Origin: Thermoplasmata archaeon
GTDB taxonomy: Archaea > Thermoplasmatota > Thermoplasmata > Lutacidiplasmatales > UBA184
Reading direction: 5' to 3'
Length of the DNA stretch: 64,000 nucleotides
Assembly (NCBI GenBank): GCA_021817605.1
Contig: JAKAUN010000012.1
Span: 94,985-158,984, forward strand
Part shown: positions 51,122 to 60,195 of the stretch, one piece after another
Layout of the letters: each line of letters starts with the position of its first letter
Position numbering within the stretch: the stretch's first letter is position 1
Notes under the pieces: generated by a model
What the model saw: the letters and a program-made list of their open reading frames with translations, nothing else
Database searches by the model: none
Told to the model about the DNA's origin: nothing
Translations under genes and position numbers: made by a program

Positions 51122-53458
51122 TCAGACCATGGTCAGGTTGCCTAGGCCCCGCCAGTGCCACGTCCCAGTGCGGTCCCAACCTAGTGCTACGTGCTCGACA
51201 GAATTCTGGGGTGCCCGAAGGGCGTCCAAGCCGACGAGCAGCAGAACGTCTTGAGGACGAGAGTAGGCGACGAAGTATTGGCGGATCAGGTCGTCGAAGC
51301 AGCGATCCCGTCCCTGCCTGGCGGGGACGCCGAGAGGGGAGAATCGCCTCAACTGGTCCTCGATACGCGAGGAGGGACCCTCGTCCCTAGGGAAACGTTT
51401 GAACGCATGCGCCCAATGACGCTGCTTGAAGGAACTCCCGACGTCGACGATTACCAATGGAAATTCCAACCCCTTAGCTTGGTGGATGGAGTAGATCCCC
51501 AGACGATCTCGGGGAAGTGTCTCGAGGAGATCCTCGTCGACTTCGATAAAGTCGAGCGCGAGAGGAACAAAGACGTTCCAATACAGCTCCACCAAGGCCT
51601 TGTCGGCGACCTGCGGCGGTACGCTCGGGCCTCCGAGAATACAGGCATCGAACTTTCCCAAGTTGCTTGCAGTGGTGATCGTCCGATTCATGGCCTCGAG
51701 GTAGGCCAAGCCCTCCAGATCAGATTGGAAGTATGGGAACCAGGTCAGCAGGTTGTAGACGAGCTGAAGCAACGGAGCATCTCGCGGCCATGTCGCAGGC
51801 GCCCGGCCTCGCGACCTGGGTCGGATGGGTGTCCGGGCAGCCCATGCAGCGACAAACTGCGCAATCGGGAGCGGTGCTTGGGGGGCGGGATTGCTTGCCT
51901 GAAAGTGATGAGCCTCCTGTCGCCAGACGGTGAACACGTTCAATGCCTCTCGAGGCAAGTTGGGGATCAAGTTCGGTCCGTTCTGAGTCGGGTCAACACA
52001 TGCGAGAATCAGGCCCAGGAGCTGGCCCACCTCTGGCACCGAGGCGATATCTCTCCCCCTGGGATTGTAGACCTTGATTGGGTGGGGGAGGCCGCCAAGG
52101 CGTCGCCGGAGTTCTAGCGGAAGTAGGGGCCCCGACTCCCCTTCCTCAAGGGGGGAGGAAGAGAGCATCACTACATCAGCAGCAGACCCGCCCTGAGGGC
52201 TCCGTTGTAGCACCAATTTCGATCTCGGAATGGGGAATCCGCTCCCGTTGACGACTGAATCGATTAACTGGGTGAGGTCCTCCGCGAGTTCCTGCATGGT
52301 CGGCCGGAACATGCCTAGTACAGGGAATCGGCCAGCCGCTTGTCGTCGACGGATCAACGCGGGCTTGTTCGGAACCCTGACGCCGTGGTACTCCCCATCA
52401 AGTCTCACAAAATCGTTCGTCCACGTAACGATATCGTCGGTGGAACGCCTATTCTCGACCAGGTTCACCTGTTGCGGCTGGATCCCGACAGCGTCGTGGA
52501 CCCGTCCTGGGTACGCGCTGAACAGGGAAGTCGTGGCCCCCCGGAATCGGTAGAGCGCCTGGTCGTCATCTCCGACAACGGTAATGCCACCCCCCTTTGC
52601 TTTCGCCCCCTTGGCGAGCTCGAAGTAGATGAGTTCCTGGAGGAAGTTGGTGTCTTGGTATTCGTCGACGAGGACGACCTGGACTTCCTCTTGCAACTTC
52701 TTCAGGCGGCCGGACCGAAGGTCGTCAAGGAATCGTTGCTCGAGAAGAGCGAAGTCGACCTGACCGCTCGCTGCGAGGTAGGCTCGGTATGCCTCGATCG
52801 CGTCTACTGCAATCGGGATTCCCGCATGAATTCCGGCGCCAGCGAAAGCGTTTAGGTCCGTCCGATCGTAGAGTGCGCGTTCGTGAATCTCGCGGACGAA
52901 GGCCGACAGTTTCTTCGGGCTGAGACCCCGAGACGTTCCCAGTACTCTGACCGCATAGTCCACGAGTTCCTGACGTCGGAACCGACCGTGGTCGAAGAGG
53001 CCGGCACGGAGCATGAGGGCGTCCCCAAGGTACTGGTCGATGACGACGGGCGGGTAACTCCCGAGAGGGCGGTAGTCAGTAAGGATCTCTTGGGATAGAC
53101 TATCGAGGGTCCCCGTACGTATCCGGTTAAAGTCAATCCTTGAGAGACGGCCCTTGAGAGCTAGTGACCCTTTAGCGAGCAGCGATTGCCGAATCTGGTC
53201 TGCCCTTTGTAGAATGCGTGACCGAACCTCCGCGGCCGCACGGCGCGTGAATGTGGTCGCGAGGATGGACGCCGGATCCACCTCATCGACAAGGATCAGT
53301 TTCAGGGCTCGCAATGCGAGGGCCGTGGTCTTCCCTGTGCCCGGCCCCGCCACCACGAAGTGGTCCGCGTCCGCTAGGTCAACTACCAGCGGGCCAAGGG
53401 GGGCGGGATCGATACTCAGGTGTCGAAGTTCCGCCTCGAAATCGGGTTGTGTAATCAT
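51122..53458 (-). CDS. UvrD/Rep-like superfamily 1 helicase
   Basis: A 778-residue helicase. Walker A AGPGTGKTTA at 37-46, VVLVDEYQDTNFLQ (motif II) near 260-273, GDDDQALYRFRGA (motif III) near 293-305, YSIHQAKGLEFPLVIV (motif V) near 665-680, FVAYSRPQDVLLLVG (motif VI) near 735-750. It pairs with the downstream RecB-like Fe-S nuclease, so the couple resembles AddAB or phage-defence helicase-nuclease systems split over two genes. Confidence 0.92.
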   Translation of the reverse strand: MITQPDFEAELRHLSIDPAPLGPLVVDLADADHFVVAGPGTGKTTALALRALKLILVDEVDPASILATTFTRRAAAEVRSRILQRADQIRQSLLAKGSLALKGRLSRIDFNRIRTGTLDSLSQEILTDYRPLGSYPPVVIDQYLGDALMLRAGLFDHGRFRRQELVDYAVRVLGTSRGLSPKKLSAFVREIHERALYDRTDLNAFAGAGIHAGIPIAVDAIEAYRAYLAASGQVDFALLEQRFLDDLRSGRLKKLQEEVQVVLVDEYQDTNFLQELIYFELAKGAKAKGGGITVVGDDDQALYRFRGATTSLFSAYPGRVHDAVGIQPQQVNLVENRRSTDDIVTWTNDFVRLDGEYHGVRVPNKPALIRRRQAAGRFPVLGMFRPTMQELAEDLTQLIDSVVNGSGFPIPRSKLVLQRSPQGGSAADVVMLSSSPLEEGESGPLLPLELRRRLGGLPHPIKVYNPRGRDIASVPEVGQLLGLILACVDPTQNGPNLIPNLPREALNVFTVWRQEAHHFQASNPAPQAPLPIAQFVAAWAARTPIRPRSRGRAPATWPRDAPLLQLVYNLLTWFPYFQSDLEGLAYLEAMNRTITTASNLGKFDACILGGPSVPPQVADKALVELYWNVFVPLALDFIEVDEDLLETLPRDRLGIYSIHQAKGLEFPLVIVDVGSSFKQRHWAHAFKRFPRDEGPSSRIEDQLRRFSPLGVPARQGRDRCFDDLIRQYFVAYSRPQDVLLLVGLDALRAPQNSVEHVALGWDRTGTWHWRGLGNLTMV

Positions 53459-53506
53459 TCGGGTTGGGGACCCCCCGCGGACTCGGGCTTGTCTCTCACT
53501 CTTCCG

Positions 53507-56332
53507 TCAACTTGTACCCGTGATGAACTTCGCAAGTTTCGCCACGGAATCAACTCCCTTACCGACAGCTCGCTCGAACTCTTGCTGTGGCACAAGAAGG
53601 TACTTCCAGACACCATACTTGTCACCACTAAGTTTCGCGCACCACTGCCGGGCTGCCTGGCTCTTGAGGATAGTGTCCTCGTGCCTTTCTCCCTTCGTCT
53701 CCAACAGCCAGTAGGTCTTGGCACGGTGACTCCCATCAGTCGCCACAACGAAATCAGGGTAGTACTGCTTGGGTCGAGTCATCTGATAGTAGGTGATGGA
53801 GAAGCCCAACCGCTCGTTCTTAAGGAAGCGCTCCACATCGGGCGCACGGTCAAGGAAATCTGCGAAGTGTTTCTCGAAGTCGTTGTGGCATGCCACCAGA
53901 GACATGTGGCTCCTCTTGCCTTCGGCAATTACTCCGCTCCACTGAAACGGTCGGATAGCTCCTGACTGGAGGAAAGGTGGTTCTGCGTGGATCGGCACCG
54001 GCTTCGCGTCTACAACCCCGACCGAGCGGATGGTCCCCTCAAGCAGGTCGAGAAGCTGGGAGCGCCAGTAGAAAATTCCTACGTCCCTCGGGTCTGCGGT
54101 CCCACGCGTCTGCAGCTTCTCCTCCAAGTAGGCCTTCGAGAACTCGAGGAGTTCGTCAAAGGAAGGGCCCATCCCGGTTGAGGCTGCGATCCCGGGATTC
54201 GTCCGCTCGAAGAGTTCCTCTGCGACCATGAATGCCGTACGCATCAGGGGGAAATCCGTTCGGAACTCCGCGAGTGTAAGCACGTCCTCAGGTTTCCCCC
54301 CAACCACGGGTCTGACGCGAATGTCAGATGGGGTGTGCTTGGAGTCAATTACAAGGCTCTCCATGCACCCGGTCTTCACGAGTTCCGCGAGGGGCCGGTT
54401 GATTCCTACCGCCCAAGAGCGCACGTGAGGGACTTCCAGTGCGAAGGCGGCCTTTCGAGAGTCGGGTTGGATCCAATTTGGCTTATTTCCCCAATCTCCA
54501 GCTGCTACCCGCTTCCGACGTTGAATCGGGAAGCCGATAAATGGAATCCCGAAGGCATCTACGGTCTCTTCGTATCCGGCAGGACGTTCGGCCAGCGGCT
54601 GATTGAGCACGTCGTAGTTCGTCAGGCGAAGACCACGCCCGATAACCTGTTCAGTCAAGAGGTCTGAACCGAAGGCGCGAATGCCCAAGATGTGGGTCAC
54701 GTTCTTCACGTCCCACCCCTCTGAAAGCATGTTCACGCAGACGATGCACCGGACCTTCTCCCCGGGCATCCCCCGCCGCCCGACGGTGTTGACCATCTCG
54801 CGAAGGACGAGTTCCAACCCTTCATCCGCGTCAAAGACGTGTGAATCGACCTGAATTGTGAAGAATGACTTGGGGTCATCGGGGTCGGCGTTCCGTAGGA
54901 GCGGGTAGTCTTTCGTGAGGTGTGCAAAGATCCAGGAAGCCTTCTTCGCGTCACTAGTGACGATCAACATCACGGGACTGGGGCCCTTATTGGGAACTTG
55001 ACTGGCTTTCCACTCGTTGTACTCCGTTTTCCAGCTCGAGTAGATACTCGCGATAGCGCCCTTACATGACGAAACGTACTCCCCCTGGGTTTTTGCGCCC
55101 CTGACCATATCCCAGATGTCGAGATACGCACGGCCCCCGCCCTTCTCCTCCGGGAGCCGGACGACCTTCACGAGCCCCGACTCGAAAGCGTCGTAAACCG
55201 AGAAATCTGAGATGAGCCATTCGAACAGCGCTCCTTCTGGCTTGGTCGACCCTGACCCGTACCAAGGGGTGGCGGAGAGGTCCACGCAAAGGCCGATCCT
55301 TGCGACCTTGGAAATCAAATCGATGATCTTGTTCCAACGGATGTAGTCCGGGTCCTCCCCGCGTCGTGTTCTCTTCTCACCGTAGACGTGATGGGCCTCG
55401 TCATTGATGACAATGAGGTCCTTCCAGCCCTTTATTGCTCGGCGGATCGGGCCGGTTGGGTCCCGTTGAGCCCGGCGATCCGCTGCCCACTGAACGGACG
55501 CAGGGATGAACCTGCCCCCTTCCTCAGCATCGTCGTTGGTCCAGTCGTCCCGCTCGTCGTCGAGACGAACTGACTGCCAATTCCTCACCAGGACATTGGG
55601 GTGAAAGACCGTCGAGTATTGGGGGGGGACCAGCTCGTATTCCTTGTAGAGGTTCAATTCACCCGAAGGGTCCAGGCCGTCCCCGCGAGGAGTCCCTCGA
55701 ACGCGATCACGGACCGTGAGGTTGGGGACAAGAACGAGGAGATTCTCGGAGAGCGGCGATCCACTGACGCGCGCGTGATGCAACGACGACCAGACAACCA
55801 CGAGGGCCATCACCAAGGTCTTGCCTGTCCCAGTCGCGAGCTTGAGTGCGTAGCGCAACAGAGCCCCAGATTCGGGCATCTTGTAGCCCGACTTGGCTTC
55901 GAATAGATAGATCAGAGTCTCGATTGCCTCCCTCTGGCAAAAGAAGAATCGCCTACCCTGGGACTTCCGCTCCTCCGGGCGACCGAACCACCAGTAGAGG
56001 AGCTCCTTGGTCACCTCGGCGATTCCGTCGTACGGCCGACCAGCCCATGGCCCGGTCCCGTCCCGCCACTCCCTGACCTCGTCTCGCAACGAATTGACAA
56101 AATCGTTGAGCTCCCGGTTTGGCGTTGCGGTGGAAGTGTCGAGTGTCGTCTGGCTTCCAAGAAGGTTCTCAAGAGTGCGACCTCCCCCTGCATCTGAGGC
56201 GAACCTCAAGCGCATGGAGGGGCGCCGGTGGCCCTCCACGAGTTGGGTCCGGCCTCCGGGGAGGAAGTCGTAGAAACGGTCTGGCTCCTCGTAGGCGTCG
56301 CATATTACGACGCGGTCAACAAAGTACGCCAT
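53507..56332 (-). CDS. res: Type III restriction enzyme, Res subunit
   Basis: A 941-residue helicase-nuclease. Walker A LATGTGKTLVM at about 165-175; VINDEAHHVYG near 300-311; VNMLSEGWDVKNVTHILGIR and QVIGRGLRL near 540-585; C-terminal PD-(D/E)xK nuclease YYPDFVVAT...YWLLETKGER near 865-890. It starts two bases after the Mod stop. Cuts DNA when the recognition sequence is unmodified, using ATP-driven translocation or sliding. It appears intact. Confidence 0.93.
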   Translation of the reverse strand: MAYFVDRVVICDAYEEPDRFYDFLPGGRTQLVEGHRRPSMRLRFASDAGGGRTLENLLGSQTTLDTSTATPNRELNDFVNSLRDEVREWRDGTGPWAGRPYDGIAEVTKELLYWWFGRPEERKSQGRRFFFCQREAIETLIYLFEAKSGYKMPESGALLRYALKLATGTGKTLVMALVVVWSSLHHARVSGSPLSENLLVLVPNLTVRDRVRGTPRGDGLDPSGELNLYKEYELVPPQYSTVFHPNVLVRNWQSVRLDDERDDWTNDDAEEGGRFIPASVQWAADRRAQRDPTGPIRRAIKGWKDLIVINDEAHHVYGEKRTRRGEDPDYIRWNKIIDLISKVARIGLCVDLSATPWYGSGSTKPEGALFEWLISDFSVYDAFESGLVKVVRLPEEKGGGRAYLDIWDMVRGAKTQGEYVSSCKGAIASIYSSWKTEYNEWKASQVPNKGPSPVMLIVTSDAKKASWIFAHLTKDYPLLRNADPDDPKSFFTIQVDSHVFDADEGLELVLREMVNTVGRRGMPGEKVRCIVCVNMLSEGWDVKNVTHILGIRAFGSDLLTEQVIGRGLRLTNYDVLNQPLAERPAGYEETVDAFGIPFIGFPIQRRKRVAAGDWGNKPNWIQPDSRKAAFALEVPHVRSWAVGINRPLAELVKTGCMESLVIDSKHTPSDIRVRPVVGGKPEDVLTLAEFRTDFPLMRTAFMVAEELFERTNPGIAASTGMGPSFDELLEFSKAYLEEKLQTRGTADPRDVGIFYWRSQLLDLLEGTIRSVGVVDAKPVPIHAEPPFLQSGAIRPFQWSGVIAEGKRSHMSLVACHNDFEKHFADFLDRAPDVERFLKNERLGFSITYYQMTRPKQYYPDFVVATDGSHRAKTYWLLETKGERHEDTILKSQAARQWCAKLSGDKYGVWKYLLVPQQEFERAVGKGVDSVAKLAKFITGTS

Positions 56333-56334
56333 GG

Positions 56335-58884
56335 TTAGGAGTTGGGAAGGCTCTTCACCACGGTAGATTCGTTCCCGTAGACGTCGACTACCTTGACCGC
56401 AATACGACCATACTTTCCAGGAGAGAAGGGTGCCGACTCGAGCTTCAGTTCGAAATCCTCGGAATCAGGATCGTTGGACAGAACACTGGAGAGGTTCGGT
56501 ACGCGCTTGAAGTCGAAGAACATCTGGCAGTCAACGAAGCAATCCCCGTCGTAATCCTCGTCAAGGTACCATGCAGCGACGTAGCCAGAGTCTGCATTCT
56601 TGTAGTCTGTGATGCGCTTCTCCCTGTCGAAGACGCCCACGCCTTCCAGGGAGATAGTAAACTCCTTCGAGGAGGCTCCGGACTCCTTTGGATTAAGGCG
56701 AATGTCTGGAAGGGACAGCGGAGAGAACAACATGCCCGGCTGGGTCGTCTTGAGCCCTTCCATTAGGGTGTCAGGGCGAATCACCACGAGATTGATCTTA
56801 ACCTTCCCTTGGGCCTCAAGCTTGGACTTGATCTCGCCCACGTTTGCTTCGAAGGCCCAACCTAGAATGTGAGCTTCGAGGAGGCCGCAAGCCAGAGCGT
56901 CCTGGGCGGCATCATTGAGTTGCTTGGCGGTTACCCTTCCCGAGACGGGACCGACAGAGATGGCAAACCTCTCCTTCTGAGATTCGACGACGGCATGGAT
57001 CAACCCCTTCGAGGTTTGGGGAGCCGCGTCCTTGCGATACAGCCGGCAGATGACGGTGATGTAATTCTCAACCGTGCCTCCCTCATTGAAAGAGCCTTTC
57101 CAGTCTTCGACAGAGTACCGGCCAATGGTGAGGAGTTCGAATGGTCCAGTAACCCTCACGACGCCCTTCACGATCTCCGGGCGATCAACCAACTTGATTG
57201 ACTCGGGTTCCATGTCGTACGCAAGGGTGCTTGCTGAGAACTTCTTCGCAGTTGCGTACTCGAAACCATCCGAGACGCTTTTGCCTCGCAGCTTGAAATG
57301 GTCGAAGGCTGCAGACATCAATCGCTGGCGTGCGATATTGATGGCCACGCGGGACGTGTCGCAGGTGACCCAGCGTCTCCCGTACCTCTCTGCACAGTAA
57401 GCCGTCGTGCCGGACCCGCATGTAGGGTCGAATACAAGGTCGCCTGGGTCGCTTGTCATGAGGATGCATCGCTGGACCGCTTTAGTAGGCGTTTGAACCA
57501 CGTAGAGCTTCTCCCGACGGAAGCCGCCCAATGGAGTGTCAAGCCAGATGCTCTTGAGCGGGGTTACTGGAGAGTCCTCGAAGGGGTAGTACTTTACGCG
57601 AAGTGTCTTACCGTGCTTCACGAGGCGACCGAGCTGCGCGAGTCGATCCATGCCCTCCTTGGAAACGGACCATTGCCGGCCCTCACTAGGAGCGAATTTG
57701 TCCCCATTGAATTCGTACGTGAACCCGCGAGTCTCGCTGGGGTGCTGAGACGTGATAGGTTGCGTGACATACACCCTCCATCCGTCAGGAATCAAACGGG
57801 GGTCCTCGATTTCGGAGGGACTCAGAGCCTCAGTCTTGCCGTCACGCGATTCGCGCATCAACCCCTGATATCCATCGAGAACCCGTTCTCGGTCTTGGTA
57901 CAAAGGGTGGTACTTCACCGTGGATTTGTTCTTCGCATACCACAGGAAGTAATCGGCGACGACCTCGATCAGATCTTTAGTCGATGTCCCTGTTCGCCTA
58001 AAGGCGATCTGGCCGCAACAGTTCTCCGCTCCGAAAACCTCGTCCATAAGGAGCCGAACACGATGGACATTCTCCTCGCTGATTTGGACGAAGACAGATC
58101 CGGTCTCGGCGAGGAGCTCTCGCATCAAGTAGAGCCGCTCCTGGAGATATGACAGGTAGGAGTGAACGCCCAGCGTCCAGGTGTCTCTGAAGGCCTTGAT
58201 TGTCACGACGTCGTCCTTTCCTTCTTCCTCAACATTCTCAGCCGAGTCGACCCTCTGCTGGAAGTTTGAGTTGTAGGAGACCCCATAGGGGGGGTCCATG
58301 AAGATGGTCTGAACCTGCCCCCTGAGTCCCTCGTACCTAAGCAGAGACTCCATCACGACCAGCGAGTCCCCGCAGACGAGCTTGTTCTTCCATCCACCGT
58401 CGTGCGTGTAGAACTCAACCCTCCGGTCTCTGTCGGACTCTCGAAGGCTCTTCTCCAACTCTGCGAAGTACGCCGAGAGGCGCTTCTGCCCTTCTTTCTT
58501 GAGCGTCGCTTCCTTGGCCGCCTCCACGACCTGTCCGATCTTGGACTCGGAAACGACCTCGTTCCTTTGGAGGGGGAGAACCGGAATAGCCCTCTTGCTC
58601 CGCTTCCCAGACCAGAATAGGGCCGGGTCGACCATCGGGTCCATGTCGACCAAGAGCGGGCGTGCGAGGTCGGACCGCGTCCCGACCTTGATTCCACTCG
58701 CCCAGCCATTCTCCATGATGAGGTCCACCACCTCTTCCTTCACAGGCAGGAGGGGAGTGTGGCCCGTTTCGGGGACACGGGTTTCGTGGACCTCCTCGAA
58801 TGTGTAGCGCGATACTGCACCCTGGTCCTTCCGACGAGCCCTCACTGCTTTCAAGTCTCGCTCCGAGCTTACACCTCTTGGCAT
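56335..58884 (-). CDS. mod: Type III modification methyltransferase, Mod subunit
   Basis: An 849-residue adenine methyltransferase. Catalytic IFMDPPYGVSYNS near 216-228 and SAM motif DLVFDPTCGSGTTAY near 480-494, the beta-class order expected for Mod. The target-recognition region lies between them and in the C-terminal part. ATG58884 gives the usual family N-terminus (SRYTFEEVHETRVPETGHTP within 25-45); TTG58941 would add 19 residues. The recognition sequence cannot be read from the protein. Confidence 0.92.
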   Translation of the reverse strand: MPRGVSSERDLKAVRARRKDQGAVSRYTFEEVHETRVPETGHTPLLPVKEEVVDLIMENGWASGIKVGTRSDLARPLLVDMDPMVDPALFWSGKRSKRAIPVLPLQRNEVVSESKIGQVVEAAKEATLKKEGQKRLSAYFAELEKSLRESDRDRRVEFYTHDGGWKNKLVCGDSLVVMESLLRYEGLRGQVQTIFMDPPYGVSYNSNFQQRVDSAENVEEEGKDDVVTIKAFRDTWTLGVHSYLSYLQERLYLMRELLAETGSVFVQISEENVHRVRLLMDEVFGAENCCGQIAFRRTGTSTKDLIEVVADYFLWYAKNKSTVKYHPLYQDRERVLDGYQGLMRESRDGKTEALSPSEIEDPRLIPDGWRVYVTQPITSQHPSETRGFTYEFNGDKFAPSEGRQWSVSKEGMDRLAQLGRLVKHGKTLRVKYYPFEDSPVTPLKSIWLDTPLGGFRREKLYVVQTPTKAVQRCILMTSDPGDLVFDPTCGSGTTAYCAERYGRRWVTCDTSRVAINIARQRLMSAAFDHFKLRGKSVSDGFEYATAKKFSASTLAYDMEPESIKLVDRPEIVKGVVRVTGPFELLTIGRYSVEDWKGSFNEGGTVENYITVICRLYRKDAAPQTSKGLIHAVVESQKERFAISVGPVSGRVTAKQLNDAAQDALACGLLEAHILGWAFEANVGEIKSKLEAQGKVKINLVVIRPDTLMEGLKTTQPGMLFSPLSLPDIRLNPKESGASSKEFTISLEGVGVFDREKRITDYKNADSGYVAAWYLDEDYDGDCFVDCQMFFDFKRVPNLSSVLSNDPDSEDFELKLESAPFSPGKYGRIAVKVVDVYGNESTVVKSLPNS

Positions 58885-59091
58885 CTCCTCTCGGGAGGAA
58901 ATGAGGCCGGGGTGCCGAACTCCTTCGGGTTCATAGTCCAATCGACCTTAAGATGGCTCACTCGGTTCGACCGTGCCACCACACAGCCAGAGGCAGGCCA
59001 CCGGGTGCGGGCGCGTATTCACTTGTTGGGTAACCGTAATGCCGGAACTACTCGGAAAGCGGGTTCGTTGGGAGCGCGATGACGACTACGC

Positions 59092-59316
59092 TCATGAACG
59101 GCCGCGGCTTGGTGATGGGCCCATCGGGTGGTCTTTCTTCCAGCGATCGATCTTCTCTAGAACAGCCTCTCGAACGAAGTCTCCAAGCCGATTATAGTGG
59201 TCGTCCCCGTCAATGATGTGGACGAGATCTTCGTAATAGCCGCGCTCAATCCGGCCGGCGACGGAAACCTTCGGCAGGATCTTCTTCTTCGGCTTCGGGA
59301 GCGGGGGGTGCGTCAC
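59092..59316 (-). CDS. Ribbon-helix-helix DNA-binding protein
   Basis: A 74-residue protein with a basic tail (KPKKKILP), beta strand VSVAGRI, helix ERGYYEDLVHIID, turn and second helix RLGDFVREAVLEKIDRWKK, the RHH pattern. GTG59316 lies 28 bp from a symmetric TTATAA shared with the divergent gene, fitting a leaderless mRNA. Probable repressor of this control region. Confidence 0.7.
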   Translation of the reverse strand: MTHPPLPKPKKKILPKVSVAGRIERGYYEDLVHIIDGDDHYNRLGDFVREAVLEKIDRWKKDHPMGPSPSRGRS

Positions 59317-59343
59317 AGTGGTAACGTGAGTATGCGCAAGAGC

Positions 59344-59379
59344 TTATAATTCGTTCGTATCCGTTACGAACGATACGAA
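59344..59379. promoter_or_regulatory. Bidirectional TATA with nested operator dyads
   Basis: TTATAA (59344-59349) is self-complementary and sits 28-30 bp from both divergent starts. On the right side CGTTCGTA/TACGAACG (59352-59359, 59365-59372) and TTCGTATC/GATACGAA (59354-59361, 59372-59379) are overlapping perfect 8-bp dyads that reach into the ATG. A repressor bound here would block transcription start. Confidence 0.75.
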
Positions 59380-59642
59380 TGGGCGCACGAGGTGTCGGGA
59401 AGGCATCGCCCCTCTTCGGAGCCGGCGCTCCGGGTCTCGGTCCTTCCCTTCCACCCAAGGGGGTGGTGCGCCTTCGGCCCGAGACCTGGCGCCTGCTGGC
59501 CTCCCTCCGACGCCAGATCGTGGACTCCGAGGGCAAGCCCGTCGGTGTAGAGTCATTCGACCGCCTCATCCGCCGTCTCATCGAGGAGAGGCCCCGGGTC
59601 GCTCCCGGACCGACTCCGAACGGTCGTGGAGGCGGAGCATGA
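59379..59642 (+). CDS. RHH-like small regulator
   Basis: An 87-residue protein. After a Gly/Pro-rich N-terminus of 27 residues comes VVRLRPETWRLLASLRRQIV, then VGVESFDRLIRRLIEERP, a strand-helix-helix pattern like VapB/RHH proteins. ATG59379 coincides with the end of an operator dyad, which suggests autorepression. First of three ATGA-coupled genes (59379-60195). Confidence 0.7.
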   Translation: MGARGVGKASPLFGAGAPGLGPSLPPKGVVRLRPETWRLLASLRRQIVDSEGKPVGVESFDRLIRRLIEERPRVAPGPTPNGRGGGA

Positions 59643-59881
59643 GCGCCGATGCGTCTGTCGGTGCGATCCACCCCAGCTCGCTCTCTGCTGACCAGGTCGA
59701 TGCCATCCAATCGTCCGACGCCTGTCCGGCCTGCGGCCACTCGGAGTTCCTCCACGAGACCATCCTGACCTCCACGGGTTCGTTTGTCATCTGCCACGAA
59801 GAGACGGAGCACGGGGAATGTTTCCGTGTCCGCCACTCGGAGGGCATCCCCTTCGGGGCGTGCCAGAGAGAGTTCGAATGA
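59639..59881 (+). CDS. Small putative zinc-finger protein
   Basis: An 80-residue protein with CPACGHSEFLHE near 29-40 and CHEETEHGECFRVRH near 52-66, giving several Cys/His pairs able to bind zinc. Overlaps the preceding and following genes as ATGA. No family recognised; probably co-regulated with the RHH gene. Confidence 0.6.
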   Translation: MSADASVGAIHPSSLSADQVDAIQSSDACPACGHSEFLHETILTSTGSFVICHEETEHGECFRVRHSEGIPFGACQREFE

Positions 59882-60195
59882 GCGGGGATTGCTCGGTGGG
59901 TCCAACCCAAGAGGTCGCCGAGCCCGACGAGCAGGAGGTTGTCGTTCAGGAAGTCCCCCTGTCTGGGGGCGGTTGCGAGGCCCCGAATCCCGCCGCTCCA
60001 GCCCCAGCTTGCCTGACGGAGCTCGATCAGGAGCGGACCGTAGACCTCCGTCCGCTGAAGCGGGCTGCTCGCGCGCTTCCCGAGACGGACCCAACCCGCC
60101 GGCTCATCGAGGGGGAACCGGATGTCCTTCCCCTCCGGGTCCTAGCAGCAAAGGCGGACTCGTGGGTGCTGTTGCTGCTTCGGCGGGGGGATTGA
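59878..60195 (+). CDS. Uncharacterised 105-residue protein
   Basis: Acidic, low-complexity N-terminal half (VAEPDEQEVVVQEVPLSGGG) and a basic helical C-terminal half (LRPLKRAARALPETDPTRRL). Start overlaps the previous stop (ATGA). Its last 92 bases overlap the end of the convergent integrase gene. No family recognised. Confidence 0.5.
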   Translation: MSGDCSVGPTQEVAEPDEQEVVVQEVPLSGGGCEAPNPAAPAPACLTELDQERTVDLRPLKRAARALPETDPTRRLIEGEPDVLPLRVLAAKADSWVLLLLRRGD

